DNA of 64,000 nucleotides from Gemmatimonadota bacterium (GTDB taxonomy: Bacteria; Gemmatimonadota; Gemmatimonadetes; Gemmatimonadales; Gemmatimonadaceae): NCBI GenBank assembly GCA_027307165.1, contig DAHUXM010000009.1, forward strand, positions 39,420-103,419, given 5' to 3'. Positions within the stretch are counted from its first letter, which is position 1, and each line of letters starts with the position of its first letter. The notes under the pieces were generated by a model. It was not told the origin of the DNA. It saw only the letters and a program-made list of their open reading frames with translations, and did no database searches. The translations under genes and the position numbers were made by a program. Below are positions 9,093 through 17,479 of this stretch, piece after piece.

Positions 9093-10541
9093 TTATTGAA
9101 CCGGGTTGCCGTTCGTATCGCGAAATACGATCGGTCCGATGTTGAGCGCTCTGATTGGCCCTTCGATTGCCTTTCTGTCTCCCACGATCAACACGGTCAG
9201 ATGTGACGGGTCGATGTACTTTTCCGCCACTTGCTGGGCTTCGCTCTGCGTAACCGCGCCTATCCGGTCGACAACGTGATTGTAGTAGTCGAGTGGCAGG
9301 CCATATAGCGCGACGTCGCCCAGCCGTGTCGCGATCTGGCCCGTGGTTTCGAACGCACTCGGCAACTCCAGTTGAAGGTAGCGCTTTGTCTTGCTCAGCT
9401 CCGTTGCTGGGATCGTATCCCGAATGCCGTTCAATTGCTGCATGAAATCTACTAGCGCGGAATCCGACTTAGCCGATACAATCTCCGCGGATGCAACGAA
9501 CAGTCCGCCTTGCTTCCGCATATCGAACCTGGACGAGGCGCCATACGTATAACCCTTGTCCTCACGCAGCACCTGATTCAGACGACTGGTGAACGACCCG
9601 CCGAGCGCAGTGTTCATCACCTGGATCGGGAAGTAGTCGGCTGTCGACCGCGCCACTCCCACGGAGCCGATCCTGAACGACGACTGCGCGGCACCGGGCT
9701 TGTCTATCAGATAAATAGTCGTCGCCGGCGCAGGAAGGCCAGCACCCACGTCTGTAGTTGGTACAGTCTCGCGCGCCCATCCGCTGAACAGCGCGCTCAC
9801 CTTCCGTTCAACCTCCGCCGGCGTTACATCGCCTACGGCAACCAGCGTCGCACCGTTCGGAGCGAAATGGTGGTGGTAGAAAGCGCTGAGATCCATCACG
9901 GTCAACGCACCCACCGACGCATCGGTACCTACCACCGAACGACCGTAAGGATTGTCCTTTCCGTAAAGAAGCGTTGGATACACAAGGTTCGCTATCGCTG
10001 GACCTCTGTCCTTCAACTGGAGCAGCGCGGTCAGTCGCTCCTGTTTCACACGTGCAAACTCGGTCGGTGGGAACGACGGATGCAGTGCTACATCTGCGAA
10101 CAACGCGAGTGCACTGTCCAGCTGCGCTGTCGGTGTAGACAGTCGAACCATGGTCGCGTCCCATCCGCTCGAGCTGAACAACGAGATGCCCAGATAAGCG
10201 GTTTGATCCGCAATCTGCAGCGCACTACGGCTGGTCGTCCCTTCCGTAAGCATGTTCGCGACGAGATCCGCGGCACCTGCCCGATCCGCCGGATTGGCTG
10301 TCGCCCCGGAAGGAACTACGAGAACGAAATCAGCTACCGGTAGATTGTGCCGCTCTACAACCATCAGCTTGAGCCCGTTCGCGAGCTCACGCACCACGAC
10401 AGGTGGTATGTGCAAGGCTGGCGGAGGACCAAGCTCCGGTGGCTTGCTGCGATCGACCGGCACCTGAGCCATCACCGGCATCGTCGCTGCGAGCAGGACG
10501 AGTATCGCTCCTGCGATTGCGCCCGGGATACGATATCTCAT
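9093..10541 (-). CDS. M16B peptidase-like protein, non-catalytic, exported
   Basis: The 482-residue protein has an N-terminal signal peptide (ending near VMAQ) followed by an M16 domain without HxxEH; the position reads AADLVANM. It retains LREDKGYTYGAS, the Arg/Tyr region typical of non-catalytic M16B subunits. The ATG overlaps the stop of the upstream catalytic subunit by four bases (10538-10541). Because both members of this pair have signal peptides, the complex is probably periplasmic, a compartment difference from the pair at 2.5-5.1 kb. Confidence 0.87.
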   Translation of the reverse strand: MRYRIPGAIAGAILVLLAATMPVMAQVPVDRSKPPELGPPPALHIPPVVVRELANGLKLMVVERHNLPVADFVLVVPSGATANPADRAGAADLVANMLTEGTTSRSALQIADQTAYLGISLFSSSGWDATMVRLSTPTAQLDSALALFADVALHPSFPPTEFARVKQERLTALLQLKDRGPAIANLVYPTLLYGKDNPYGRSVVGTDASVGALTVMDLSAFYHHHFAPNGATLVAVGDVTPAEVERKVSALFSGWARETVPTTDVGAGLPAPATTIYLIDKPGAAQSSFRIGSVGVARSTADYFPIQVMNTALGGSFTSRLNQVLREDKGYTYGASSRFDMRKQGGLFVASAEIVSAKSDSALVDFMQQLNGIRDTIPATELSKTKRYLQLELPSAFETTGQIATRLGDVALYGLPLDYYNHVVDRIGAVTQSEAQQVAEKYIDPSHLTVLIVGDRKAIEGPIRALNIGPIVFRDTNGNPVQ

Positions 10542-11926
10542 CTGGACCCTCCCCGCCCCTTGACCATCAGTGCTGTCATCCCGTCCGGTACAACCGTCAA
10601 CACGACTTTCGGCTTGCCGAGGTACATCCGTGCAACACGTTGAACGTCAGCTCTGGTCACAGCATCATATCTGGCTGCATCACGTTGCACATAGTCCGGA
10701 TCTCCCACAAAGTAATTGTATTGATTCAACAGCTCGGCTTTGCCGAGATCCGTGGCAAGCGATCTGAGAAAATCAGACCGCGTGGAGTTCTGCACACGCG
10801 CCAGTTCACGCGCGGTTATTCCGTCCTTTTGCAGCTTGACGAGCTCCTCACGAACCAGCGAGTCGATCCTGGCCGGTGCAATTCCCTTTCTCGGTGTCAC
10901 TATGATCTGGAAGTAACCCGCCAGATGCTCACCGTTCTGATAGGCATTCACATCCTGGGCGATCTGCATGTCGTAAACCAGCCGCTTGTACAGCCGCGAG
11001 TTCTTGCCGTCAGCCAGGACCGAGGCCAACACGTTCAGTGCCGCGTCGTCGTGCGCGAAGTTTTTCACCGACGGCCAGGTGTAGTACACCCGTGGAAGCT
11101 GAACCCTGTCCTGCAACACCAGAAATGTGTCACGCGGGATTACAACCGGCGCCGGCGATGGCCTCGACGGAATCTGTGGACCTCGCGGGATGTCACCGAA
11201 GTAATGCTTCACCAACGCCTTCGCCGAATCGATGTTGAAATCCCCGGTGATAACCAGCGTCGCGTTGTTCGGCGCGTAATACGTCCTGAAGAAATTCTTG
11301 ACGTCCGCAAGCGTCGCCGCAGAGAGATCCGCCATCGAGCCGATCACGGGCCATGAATACGGATGACCTTTCGGATACAACGCTGCGAGAATGGTTTCGT
11401 CCGACTTTCCGTACGGGACGTTGTCCACACGTTGGCGGCGTTCATTCTTCACGACGTCTCTCTGCAGATCCACCTTCGCGCTGTCCAGAGCCGGAAGCAG
11501 GAAGCCCATTCGATCGCTATCGAGATACAGCGCCAGGGGGAGTGCGTTCGACGGCATCGTTTCGTAATAGTTCGTACGATCCTCTGTGGTCGAGCCGTTG
11601 TTGTTCGCACCCGCAGCTTCCAGAAGCTGGTCGAACTGTCCGGTAGGCACGTGCTGCGACCCCATGAACATCAGATGCTCGAAGAGATGTGCGAACCCTG
11701 TATGACCTGGCTTCTCGTCTCCCGAACCAACATGATACCACGTATCCACCGCTATCATGGGCGTCGTGTGATCCTGATGAAGGATCACCTCCAACCCGTT
11801 TGGCAGCGTGTACTTCTCGAATGGAATGCGGGGTATTGATTGCGCACCACCCGTCGTCGCAAACGCCACTGCTGCGGCAGTAGCCACAGAGAGCAGCCGC
11901 AAAGCGGCGTACCGGGATCTTACCAT
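10538..11926 (-). CDS. M16B zinc peptidase, catalytic, exported
   Basis: This 462-residue pitrilysin-family peptidase has a signal peptide (residues 1-29, ending TGGAQ) and the inverted zinc site HLFEH at residues 80-84. It is the catalytic partner of the downstream non-catalytic protein, to which it is coupled through an ATGA overlap. It resembles the catalytic subunit at 3.8-5.1 kb (both share WYHVGS, GFAHLFEH and the NYYET/NYFET segment), so the two operons look like paralogues that have been assigned to different compartments. Confidence 0.9.
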   Translation of the reverse strand: MVRSRYAALRLLSVATAAAVAFATTGGAQSIPRIPFEKYTLPNGLEVILHQDHTTPMIAVDTWYHVGSGDEKPGHTGFAHLFEHLMFMGSQHVPTGQFDQLLEAAGANNNGSTTEDRTNYYETMPSNALPLALYLDSDRMGFLLPALDSAKVDLQRDVVKNERRQRVDNVPYGKSDETILAALYPKGHPYSWPVIGSMADLSAATLADVKNFFRTYYAPNNATLVITGDFNIDSAKALVKHYFGDIPRGPQIPSRPSPAPVVIPRDTFLVLQDRVQLPRVYYTWPSVKNFAHDDAALNVLASVLADGKNSRLYKRLVYDMQIAQDVNAYQNGEHLAGYFQIIVTPRKGIAPARIDSLVREELVKLQKDGITARELARVQNSTRSDFLRSLATDLGKAELLNQYNYFVGDPDYVQRDAARYDAVTRADVQRVARMYLGKPKVVLTVVPDGMTALMVKGRGGSR

Positions 11927-11927
11927 G

Positions 11928-13310
11928 TCAGACCATTCGCTTTACACGTGGTTCCGGGCATTCTACCATGTACCCCTTTGCAGTTAGTGCTGTTTTGAAG
12001 ACGTCCTGTACATCCGCCTCTCCGTGCACCAGAAATAGATTGCTCAGTTGGGGCGACGTCGCCTTCACACCGTCGATCCATTCCGTCAGTTCCGCCCGAT
12101 CGGCGTGGGCACTGTATCCATCTATGATCTTCACCTCGGCCCGCAATGGAATATCATCCCCATAAATACGCACCGTAGGTGGGCTTGCCTCGATTCTCCT
12201 GCCCAGCGTTCCCTCGGCCTGATAACCCACGAATAGAATCGTGTTCTTGGGATCCCCAGCCCCCTGCAACAGATGGTGCAGGATACGCCCTGCTTCCACC
12301 ATTCCCGACGCGGCTATGATCACCATCGGCCCATGCGCCGTGTTCAGCGCCTTTGACTCCTCCACGCTCCGCGTGAAGTGGACCTGCGGAAACTGGAAGA
12401 GGTTCTTCGCCTTGTTCACCAGATCTTCCGTGTGGTCGAACACCTCCGGATGCAGCTCGAATACCGTGGTGGTGTCGGTCGCGAGCGGGCTGTCCACGTA
12501 AATCGGAATCGGGGGAATCGCCCCCTCCCGCGAAAGTCCATTCAGGTTGTACAGCAGCTCCTGCGTGCGCCCCACGGCGAACGAGGGAATCAGAATCCGC
12601 CCGCCGCGCGCTGCAGTATCCCGCACGACCGTGGCAAGCTCAGCCCGCGCGTCGACTACGGTCTCATGATCACGGTTGCCGTACGTCGATTCCATGATCA
12701 CGACGTCCGCCCCCTCCGGCACCACCGGGTCACGAATGATCGACAGACCCGGCCGGCCGATGTCACCGGAGAACACGAGCCGCCTTGTCTTACCGTGCTC
12801 GGTGATGTCCAGAAGCACCGATGCCGAGCCCAGAATGTGGCCGGCATCGATGTACGTGCACCGCACTCCCGGTACGACGTCGAAGGTCTTGTTGTACGGG
12901 ATCCCGATCATCAGATCCTGCGTCCGCACTGCATCCCGCATAGTGTACAGCGGCTCCACGAACTCCTTGTGGTTCTTCGCCAGATGTTTGGCGTCGCTCT
13001 CCTGTATGTGCGCCGAGTCGGCTAGCATCACCGCACACAGGTCCCGGGTCGCCGATGTCGCGAATATGCTCTTGGAATAGCCCTTTCGAACCAGATATGG
13101 CAGTCGCCCGGAATGGTCGATGTGCGCATGCGACAACACCACGGCGTCGATCTCCGCTACCGCCACGGGCAGTGTCTTGTTCTTCGCGGTGGATTCGCTC
13201 CGCCGCCCCTGGAACATTCCGCAGTCCAGAATCACGACCTTGCCGTTCACGCGCAGAATGTGGCACGACCCGGTAACCTCCCGGGCTGCGCCGTAGAACT
13301 CGATTTCCAT
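11928..13310 (-). CDS. Beta-CASP metallo-beta-lactamase ribonuclease
   Basis: This 460-residue protein has the metallo-beta-lactamase zinc motif HAHIDH at residues 61-66 and the later beta-CASP and RMMBL signatures, including VIIAASGMVEAGR and the SAHADR segment near the C-terminus. Family members are CPSF-73-like RNA endo- or exonucleases. The precise RNA target is unknown. It begins six bases upstream of a sequence break and lies one base from the catalytic M16 gene on the same strand, so read-through into that operon is likely. Confidence 0.9.
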   Translation of the reverse strand: MEIEFYGAAREVTGSCHILRVNGKVVILDCGMFQGRRSESTAKNKTLPVAVAEIDAVVLSHAHIDHSGRLPYLVRKGYSKSIFATSATRDLCAVMLADSAHIQESDAKHLAKNHKEFVEPLYTMRDAVRTQDLMIGIPYNKTFDVVPGVRCTYIDAGHILGSASVLLDITEHGKTRRLVFSGDIGRPGLSIIRDPVVPEGADVVIMESTYGNRDHETVVDARAELATVVRDTAARGGRILIPSFAVGRTQELLYNLNGLSREGAIPPIPIYVDSPLATDTTTVFELHPEVFDHTEDLVNKAKNLFQFPQVHFTRSVEESKALNTAHGPMVIIAASGMVEAGRILHHLLQGAGDPKNTILFVGYQAEGTLGRRIEASPPTVRIYGDDIPLRAEVKIIDGYSAHADRAELTEWIDGVKATSPQLSNLFLVHGEADVQDVFKTALTAKGYMVECPEPRVKRMV

Positions 13311-13347
13311 ATTTAGTGGCTAGTTGGTACTAATTAGTTGGGATCGG

Positions 13348-13518
13348 TCAGCCCTCAGCTGACCTGCAGAATATCAGAACCAGCTGGTCTTTGTCCTGAC
13401 TTATGAGCGCAGGCTCCCAGCCGCCACGGATCCGCTCGTTGAGCAGATCTGTCAGGGTATCTTCATTCTCACGCGTGTGGCGCGTAAGCTTGACCACTAC
13501 TGCCTGATATTCTTTCAT
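13348..13518 (-). CDS. Small DUF4177-like protein
   Basis: A 56-residue protein starting at [11 protein letters not shown] has the strand-helix-strand pattern of DUF4177-like proteins: a basic beta strand, a long charged helix ([13 protein letters not shown]), GGWEPALIS, then a hydrophobic strand LVLIF. Its function is unknown. An upstream in-frame ATG at 13545 would overlap the divergent upp start, so 13518 is preferred. That leaves only seven bases between the two start codons. Confidence 0.65.
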   Translation of the reverse strand: MKEYQAVVVKLTRHTRENEDTLTDLLNERIRGGWEPALISQDKDQLVLIFCRSAEG

Positions 13519-13525
13519 TGGAATT

Positions 13526-14161
13526 ATGGAGTTTTCGAACCTCACTATTATCCGTCACCCGCTGGTCCTCCACAAGCTCACACTGCTTCGGGACAGGCGT
13601 ACACCCACCAAGATCTTCAAGGAATTGGTGGATGAGATAGCGACCCTGATGGCTTACGAAGCTACCAAGGATCTCGGTGTCGAGCCCAGGGGAGTGGATA
13701 CGCCCCTGGAGCACACGACGGGTCATCATATAAGTGGCAAGAAGCTCACACTCGTTCCAATCCTGCGCGCCGGCCTGGGAATGGTTGAGGGAGTTCTCCG
13801 GCTCGTCCCGTCGGCACGCGTGGGCCACATCGGCCTGTACCGCGATCATGAGACTCTCCAGCCGGTCGACTACTACTTCAAGATTCCCGGCGATGCCGCC
13901 GAGCGCGATTTCTTTCTTCTCGATCCGATGCTCGCAACCGGCGGAAGCGCAGTCGCCGCGGTCTCGTCCCTCAAGAGGACCGGCGCAACACGTATTCGCT
14001 TCCTCTGTCTCGTCGCGGCACCGGAAGGCGTCCAGAAACTCCTCGACTCACATCCGGACGTGCAGGTCTACGCAGCATCGCTCGATCGCGAGCTGAATTC
14101 CGTGGGTTACATACTTCCCGGTCTGGGCGACGCAGGAGACAGACTCTTCGGCACGCGCTGA
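13526..14161 (+). CDS. upp: Uracil phosphoribosyltransferase
   Basis: This enzyme salvages uracil by joining it to PRPP to form UMP. The 211-residue length is normal for the family. The PRPP-binding loop reads [10 protein letters not shown], and the C-terminal uracil-site segment [13 protein letters not shown] is intact, as is [11 protein letters not shown] in the middle. The gene is alone on the plus strand between a divergent small gene and a convergent DUF2225 gene. The start at 13526 leaves no obvious Shine-Dalgarno site, so the message may be leaderless or very short-leadered. Confidence 0.96.
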   Translation: MEFSNLTIIRHPLVLHKLTLLRDRRTPTKIFKELVDEIATLMAYEATKDLGVEPRGVDTPLEHTTGHHISGKKLTLVPILRAGLGMVEGVLRLVPSARVGHIGLYRDHETLQPVDYYFKIPGDAAERDFFLLDPMLATGGSAVAAVSSLKRTGATRIRFLCLVAAPEGVQKLLDSHPDVQVYAASLDRELNSVGYILPGLGDAGDRLFGTR

Positions 14162-14185
14162 ACGCACGCCGAACCCAGTTGTACC

Positions 14186-14223
14186 AAGCCGATCCTAGGC
14201 AAACCACTCGCGAGGATCGGCTT
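14186..14223. terminator. Inverted repeat between upp and DUF2225 ends
   Basis: An 11-base stem (AAGCCGATCCT paired with AGGATCGGCTT) with a 16-base loop lies just after the upp stop. It overlaps the last codons of the convergent DUF2225 gene. It could terminate transcription from both sides, although no clear U-run follows on either strand. Confidence 0.5.
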
Positions 14224-14845
14224 GCTGTCGCCGTGCTGCCTCTATCACCCAGCGCTGTGCGACCGGATCGGTAATCTCGTCCGGCACCAGATCGAACCAC
14301 GCATTCGCCTGCGTCAGGTCACCAATGCGACGCCACAGCTCGCCGACCAGATACACGAGGACTGCGCGATCTTCACGTGGAACCGTATCGTAGAATTCCA
14401 GGGCCTGCTCGAATGACCACGCCGCCAGCCGCCTGAAATACCGCTCCGCCTCGATGTCGTTTTCGTCCACGCAACACCAGGCGGCACGCAGCCACAAGTC
14501 ACCGATGTAACGTTGGTCGGCGCTCTGCCACTGCGCTACCTTGGCCGCGGCTTCGTACTTCTCCGATCCAGTCACCGCTCCATGAGCATGCGGCGACAGT
14601 TCGCTCCACACTCGCTCCCGTACGAGCGGGCTGATATCGGTCTGATCGGTAAAATCTCGCTCCGCACCCGAGTAGCCGCATCGGTCGCACATGTGCACCT
14701 GATACGCCCATGGCTGCGCCCCAGCCGCACGTTCATGAAAATCCGTTCGCTTGCCACCAAACCAGTTGGTGGACACCACCGTCTCGGACGGAAACTCATG
14801 GCTACATGATGGACACCGCAGCTCGATCTTGCGCAATGCAGTCAT
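14195..14845 (-). CDS. DUF2225 family protein
   Basis: The predicted protein is 216 residues if it starts at the Met of MTALRKIELRCPSC. Two Cys pairs (CPSC near the start and CDRCG about 45 residues later) look like a zinc ribbon, and the rest is predicted helical with repeat-like Trp/Ala positions. Both features are typical of DUF2225, a family of unknown function. An upstream start at 14875 is possible but adds residues without family similarity. A parS-like sequence lies inside the gene near 14372. Confidence 0.75.
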   Translation of the reverse strand: MTALRKIELRCPSCSHEFPSETVVSTNWFGGKRTDFHERAAGAQPWAYQVHMCDRCGYSGAERDFTDQTDISPLVRERVWSELSPHAHGAVTGSEKYEAAAKVAQWQSADQRYIGDLWLRAAWCCVDENDIEAERYFRRLAAWSFEQALEFYDTVPREDRAVLVYLVGELWRRIGDLTQANAWFDLVPDEITDPVAQRWVIEAARRQQADPREWFA

Positions 14846-15022
14846 AGGATCTTCAATCGCCTCCCCTGTGGGCACGTAAGGAATTTCTGTGCCAAGGCGC
14901 GGATTTGATCGTCACTGCCGCCAGCCGATACTCGACGGGACGGTCGGCAGCTCGAGAATATTCGCCGAGTTGGCCGTTTACTCTTGTTGTGCATTTCCCA
15001 ACGCGGTATTTTCTTGGCGCCG

Positions 15023-15970
15023 ATGCTGATCAACTTGCTCCCCGATTTTTTCGCTGTCATAGACAGCTCAGATCGCGTCGCAGCTTATCTGCGCTACTTC
15101 GAAGCGCATCGCCGAATATTGGAGTCGTACTGGACCAACTACGTCCTCGATCCCGAAGGCCCGCACTTCCAGGAAGTAGTTCGAGCTACGACCCACGCTA
15201 ATCGCGATGACCTCCGTGCCATGCTCGCACGCATCGATGTCGTTGCACTGGCTCGCCTCGCCGAAACCGAAAGCCGCCGAGTCCTCGAGGCCGACGTCGA
15301 CACCGATGTCGTCCTCATGGTCGGTGTCGGTGCAGCGAACGCAGGTGAACTCGTCGTCGGTGGCCGCGGAATGGCATTCATCGCCCTCGAGCATTTCACC
15401 GGACAGCCCAATCCCGATACGAGCGCTCTGGGTCTCGAGCCGGAGCTCATTCCCCTCTGGCTTGCACACGAGATCGCGCACGCAGTCCGGTACACTTCCC
15501 CCACCAGCCATAGTGAGATGCGCCAGCTCATCGCGGAAGCTGGCGGATACTACGACTACTGGGAAACCGGCCGACGCGCATCGCTCCGCGAGCTCATAGT
15601 CAACGAAGGCCTCGCCGTACAGACCAGCCGAATCGTCAGTCCCGGCCACGCAGCCTGGGAATACTTCGGCTACGCCCGTAAGGAATACGCTCGAGTACGC
15701 GAAGCAGAGCCCTTCATAATGCGCACCGTAGCCAAGCATTTCGACCGGGCGGGACTTGGTCTACGGCTGCGCTATCTATCCGGGGGAATGAGCGACGACG
15801 CACGTACCGTCGATCGTAACGTCATCCCCGAACGCAGTGGCTACTTCGTCGGAGCTCGCCTTACCGACGCAGCCGTCAACAGTCGCGGACTCGCCTGGGC
15901 CATCCGCGCAGACGCCTCACAGATTGCGGCCGCTGCCGCAGGCCAGCAGTCGTCCGCCGCAAGCGCCTGA
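15023..15970 (+). CDS. Putative DUF2268-like zinc metalloprotease
   Basis: The 315-residue product has an HEIAH zinc motif with His149, Glu150 and His153, followed about 45 residues later by LIVNEGLAVQ, which supplies a likely third zinc ligand and matches the EGLA motif of DUF2268 proteins. No signal peptide is visible, so it should act in the cytoplasm. An upstream Met at 14984 is available but gives a non-conserved extension. It is the first gene of a plus-strand run that ends with DUF58, although its link to that cluster may only be positional. Confidence 0.7.
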   Translation: MLINLLPDFFAVIDSSDRVAAYLRYFEAHRRILESYWTNYVLDPEGPHFQEVVRATTHANRDDLRAMLARIDVVALARLAETESRRVLEADVDTDVVLMVGVGAANAGELVVGGRGMAFIALEHFTGQPNPDTSALGLEPELIPLWLAHEIAHAVRYTSPTSHSEMRQLIAEAGGYYDYWETGRRASLRELIVNEGLAVQTSRIVSPGHAAWEYFGYARKEYARVREAEPFIMRTVAKHFDRAGLGLRLRYLSGGMSDDARTVDRNVIPERSGYFVGARLTDAAVNSRGLAWAIRADASQIAAAAAGQQSSAASA

Positions 15971-16036
15971 CCTGACAGCCATCATGGCAGCTTGGCTTGC
16001 ATCGCTGCCAGACCCCAGCGCCAGCCCACAGCGCTG

Positions 16037-16792
16037 ATGTCCGACTTCCGCCCGCGGTCCAACTCCGAGATACTCGATGCAGCATTCGAGATCTACCGAC
16101 GCCACTTCACGGTCTTCATCGCGATCAACGTCCTGGCAGCAGTACCCTGGGCTATCTCATCCTACTTTGGCCAGACAGCAGTATTGCTGCAGCAGACGGA
16201 CGGACTGTTCACATCCGCACTCATCCGCTTCGCTGGCGTCCTCATATCGCCTTTCACCGAGGGCGCCATCGCTTGTGCCGCCTCGGCTGCATACCTCGGT
16301 AATCAGGTCGATTTCGAGCAGTCCATGCGCGCAGCGTTCAGCCACCCCGGCAGATTGTTCATCGCCATGATGACCAAGTGGATTCTCATGATCTTCGGTC
16401 TTGTGCTCTTCATAGCACCCGGACTCGTAATCTTCAAACGCTACTTTGCGCTTCCCATGACCGTATTGTTCGAGGATAACAAGGTCGGTGACGCCATGTC
16501 GCGCTCGCGCGAGCTCGCCAAAGGCAATGGCACTCGCATATTCGCCCTCCTCGGTGGAGTCTTTCTCTTTGTACTCATCGCAACGGGCATATTGCTGCAG
16601 CTCGTTCAGGCTTTCGCGCACAGCGCAGCAGCTACCGCTGTCGCTACTCTCGTGCTGACTACCGCGATATCGCCGTTCTCCGGCATCGTCACGACTCTCC
16701 TTTACTACGACATCCGGATACGCAGAGAAGGCTATGACATCGAGCTCATGGCACAGGCCCTCGGAGCACCGCAGTTGCATTCGGCATCCTGA
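16037..16792 (+). CDS. Multi-pass membrane protein of unknown function
   Basis: This 251-residue protein begins with a short cytoplasmic segment (RSNSEILDAAFEIYRRHF), a pattern seen in proteins annotated as glycerophosphoryl diester phosphodiesterase membrane-domain-like. About five to six hydrophobic segments follow. A loop DAMSRSRELAKGNGTRIF sits between helices and is typical of that family. Function is unknown. The start MSDFRPRS is preferred over an upstream in-frame Met at 15992. It lies 27 bases upstream of the DUF4129 gene. Confidence 0.65.
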   Translation: MSDFRPRSNSEILDAAFEIYRRHFTVFIAINVLAAVPWAISSYFGQTAVLLQQTDGLFTSALIRFAGVLISPFTEGAIACAASAAYLGNQVDFEQSMRAAFSHPGRLFIAMMTKWILMIFGLVLFIAPGLVIFKRYFALPMTVLFEDNKVGDAMSRSRELAKGNGTRIFALLGGVFLFVLIATGILLQLVQAFAHSAAATAVATLVLTTAISPFSGIVTTLLYYDIRIRREGYDIELMAQALGAPQLHSAS

Positions 16793-16798
16793 TTCAAC

Positions 16799-16821
16799 AT
16801 TAGTATCTTTTCGATACTAAT
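16799..16821 (+). promoter_or_regulatory. Hairpin overlapping the DUF4129 start codon
   Basis: A perfect nine-base stem (ATTAGTATC with GATACTAAT, loop of five) immediately precedes the DUF4129 gene. Its 3' arm takes in the first two bases of the ATG at 16820. No Shine-Dalgarno sequence is present. In the RNA the start codon would be partly buried, so translation may depend on melting or on coupling from upstream ribosomes. This is an inference from the sequence alone. Confidence 0.4.
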
Positions 16822-17479
16822 GGGCCCGCTCGACAATGCCGCCATCGCGGATACGGTCGCCGCCGTCTTCCGCAGCAGCACCTTCGCTGGCCGCGGTTCT
16901 GTTTCCATCAGCGAACTGATCGCACAATGGATATGGAATCTGATCCTTCGATTCTTTGGCTTTGCCCAGAGTCACCCCGCGATCGGGATCGTGTTTCGCA
17001 TCGCCCTCGGATTGGCCGTCCTGGCCATGCTAGCTCGAATCGTCTATGGCCTCCTGCTGCGTTTCGCACCATCCACAATCGGATTGCGGAGGTCCGAGTT
17101 CAACCGGCGCACCGATTGGTGGATCACCGCACAGACGCTTGCCGCGCAGAACGACTATACCGGTGCAGCACACGCTCTCTATCTCGCGCTCATAGGGGCA
17201 GCTGCACGCCGTGGACTCGTCTCCGTCCACGAATCCAAGACCACCGGTGACTACCTGCGCGAGCTTCGCAGAAAACCAGACGCGATCGACCTGCCGCGCT
17301 TCACCGACTTCACACGCTCGTACGAAACGGTGATCTACGGCATTGGCATCTGCGACAGAGACCGCTTCAGCACGCTCAACGCGCTGGCAGGCAGCCTCCT
17401 GCAAGCTCTTCCATCGAAGTCCGCTGCGAATGCTGCCCTGGGCGGTACCGGTAATACCGCACCCGGTCTCGGACAATGA
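16820..17479 (+). CDS. DUF4129 domain membrane protein
   Basis: The 219-residue protein has a membrane helix at about 50-75 and a C-terminal DUF4129 region with the YTGAAHALYLALI and KTTGDYLRELR segments typical of that family. DUF4129 genes are commonly found with MoxR and DUF58 genes, which is exactly the case here. The stop overlaps the following DUF4350 gene by four bases (ATGA at 17476-17479). The cluster probably builds a membrane-linked AAA chaperone system; the role of this subunit is unknown. Confidence 0.8.
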   Translation: MGPLDNAAIADTVAAVFRSSTFAGRGSVSISELIAQWIWNLILRFFGFAQSHPAIGIVFRIALGLAVLAMLARIVYGLLLRFAPSTIGLRRSEFNRRTDWWITAQTLAAQNDYTGAAHALYLALIGAAARRGLVSVHESKTTGDYLRELRRKPDAIDLPRFTDFTRSYETVIYGIGICDRDRFSTLNALAGSLLQALPSKSAANAALGGTGNTAPGLGQ

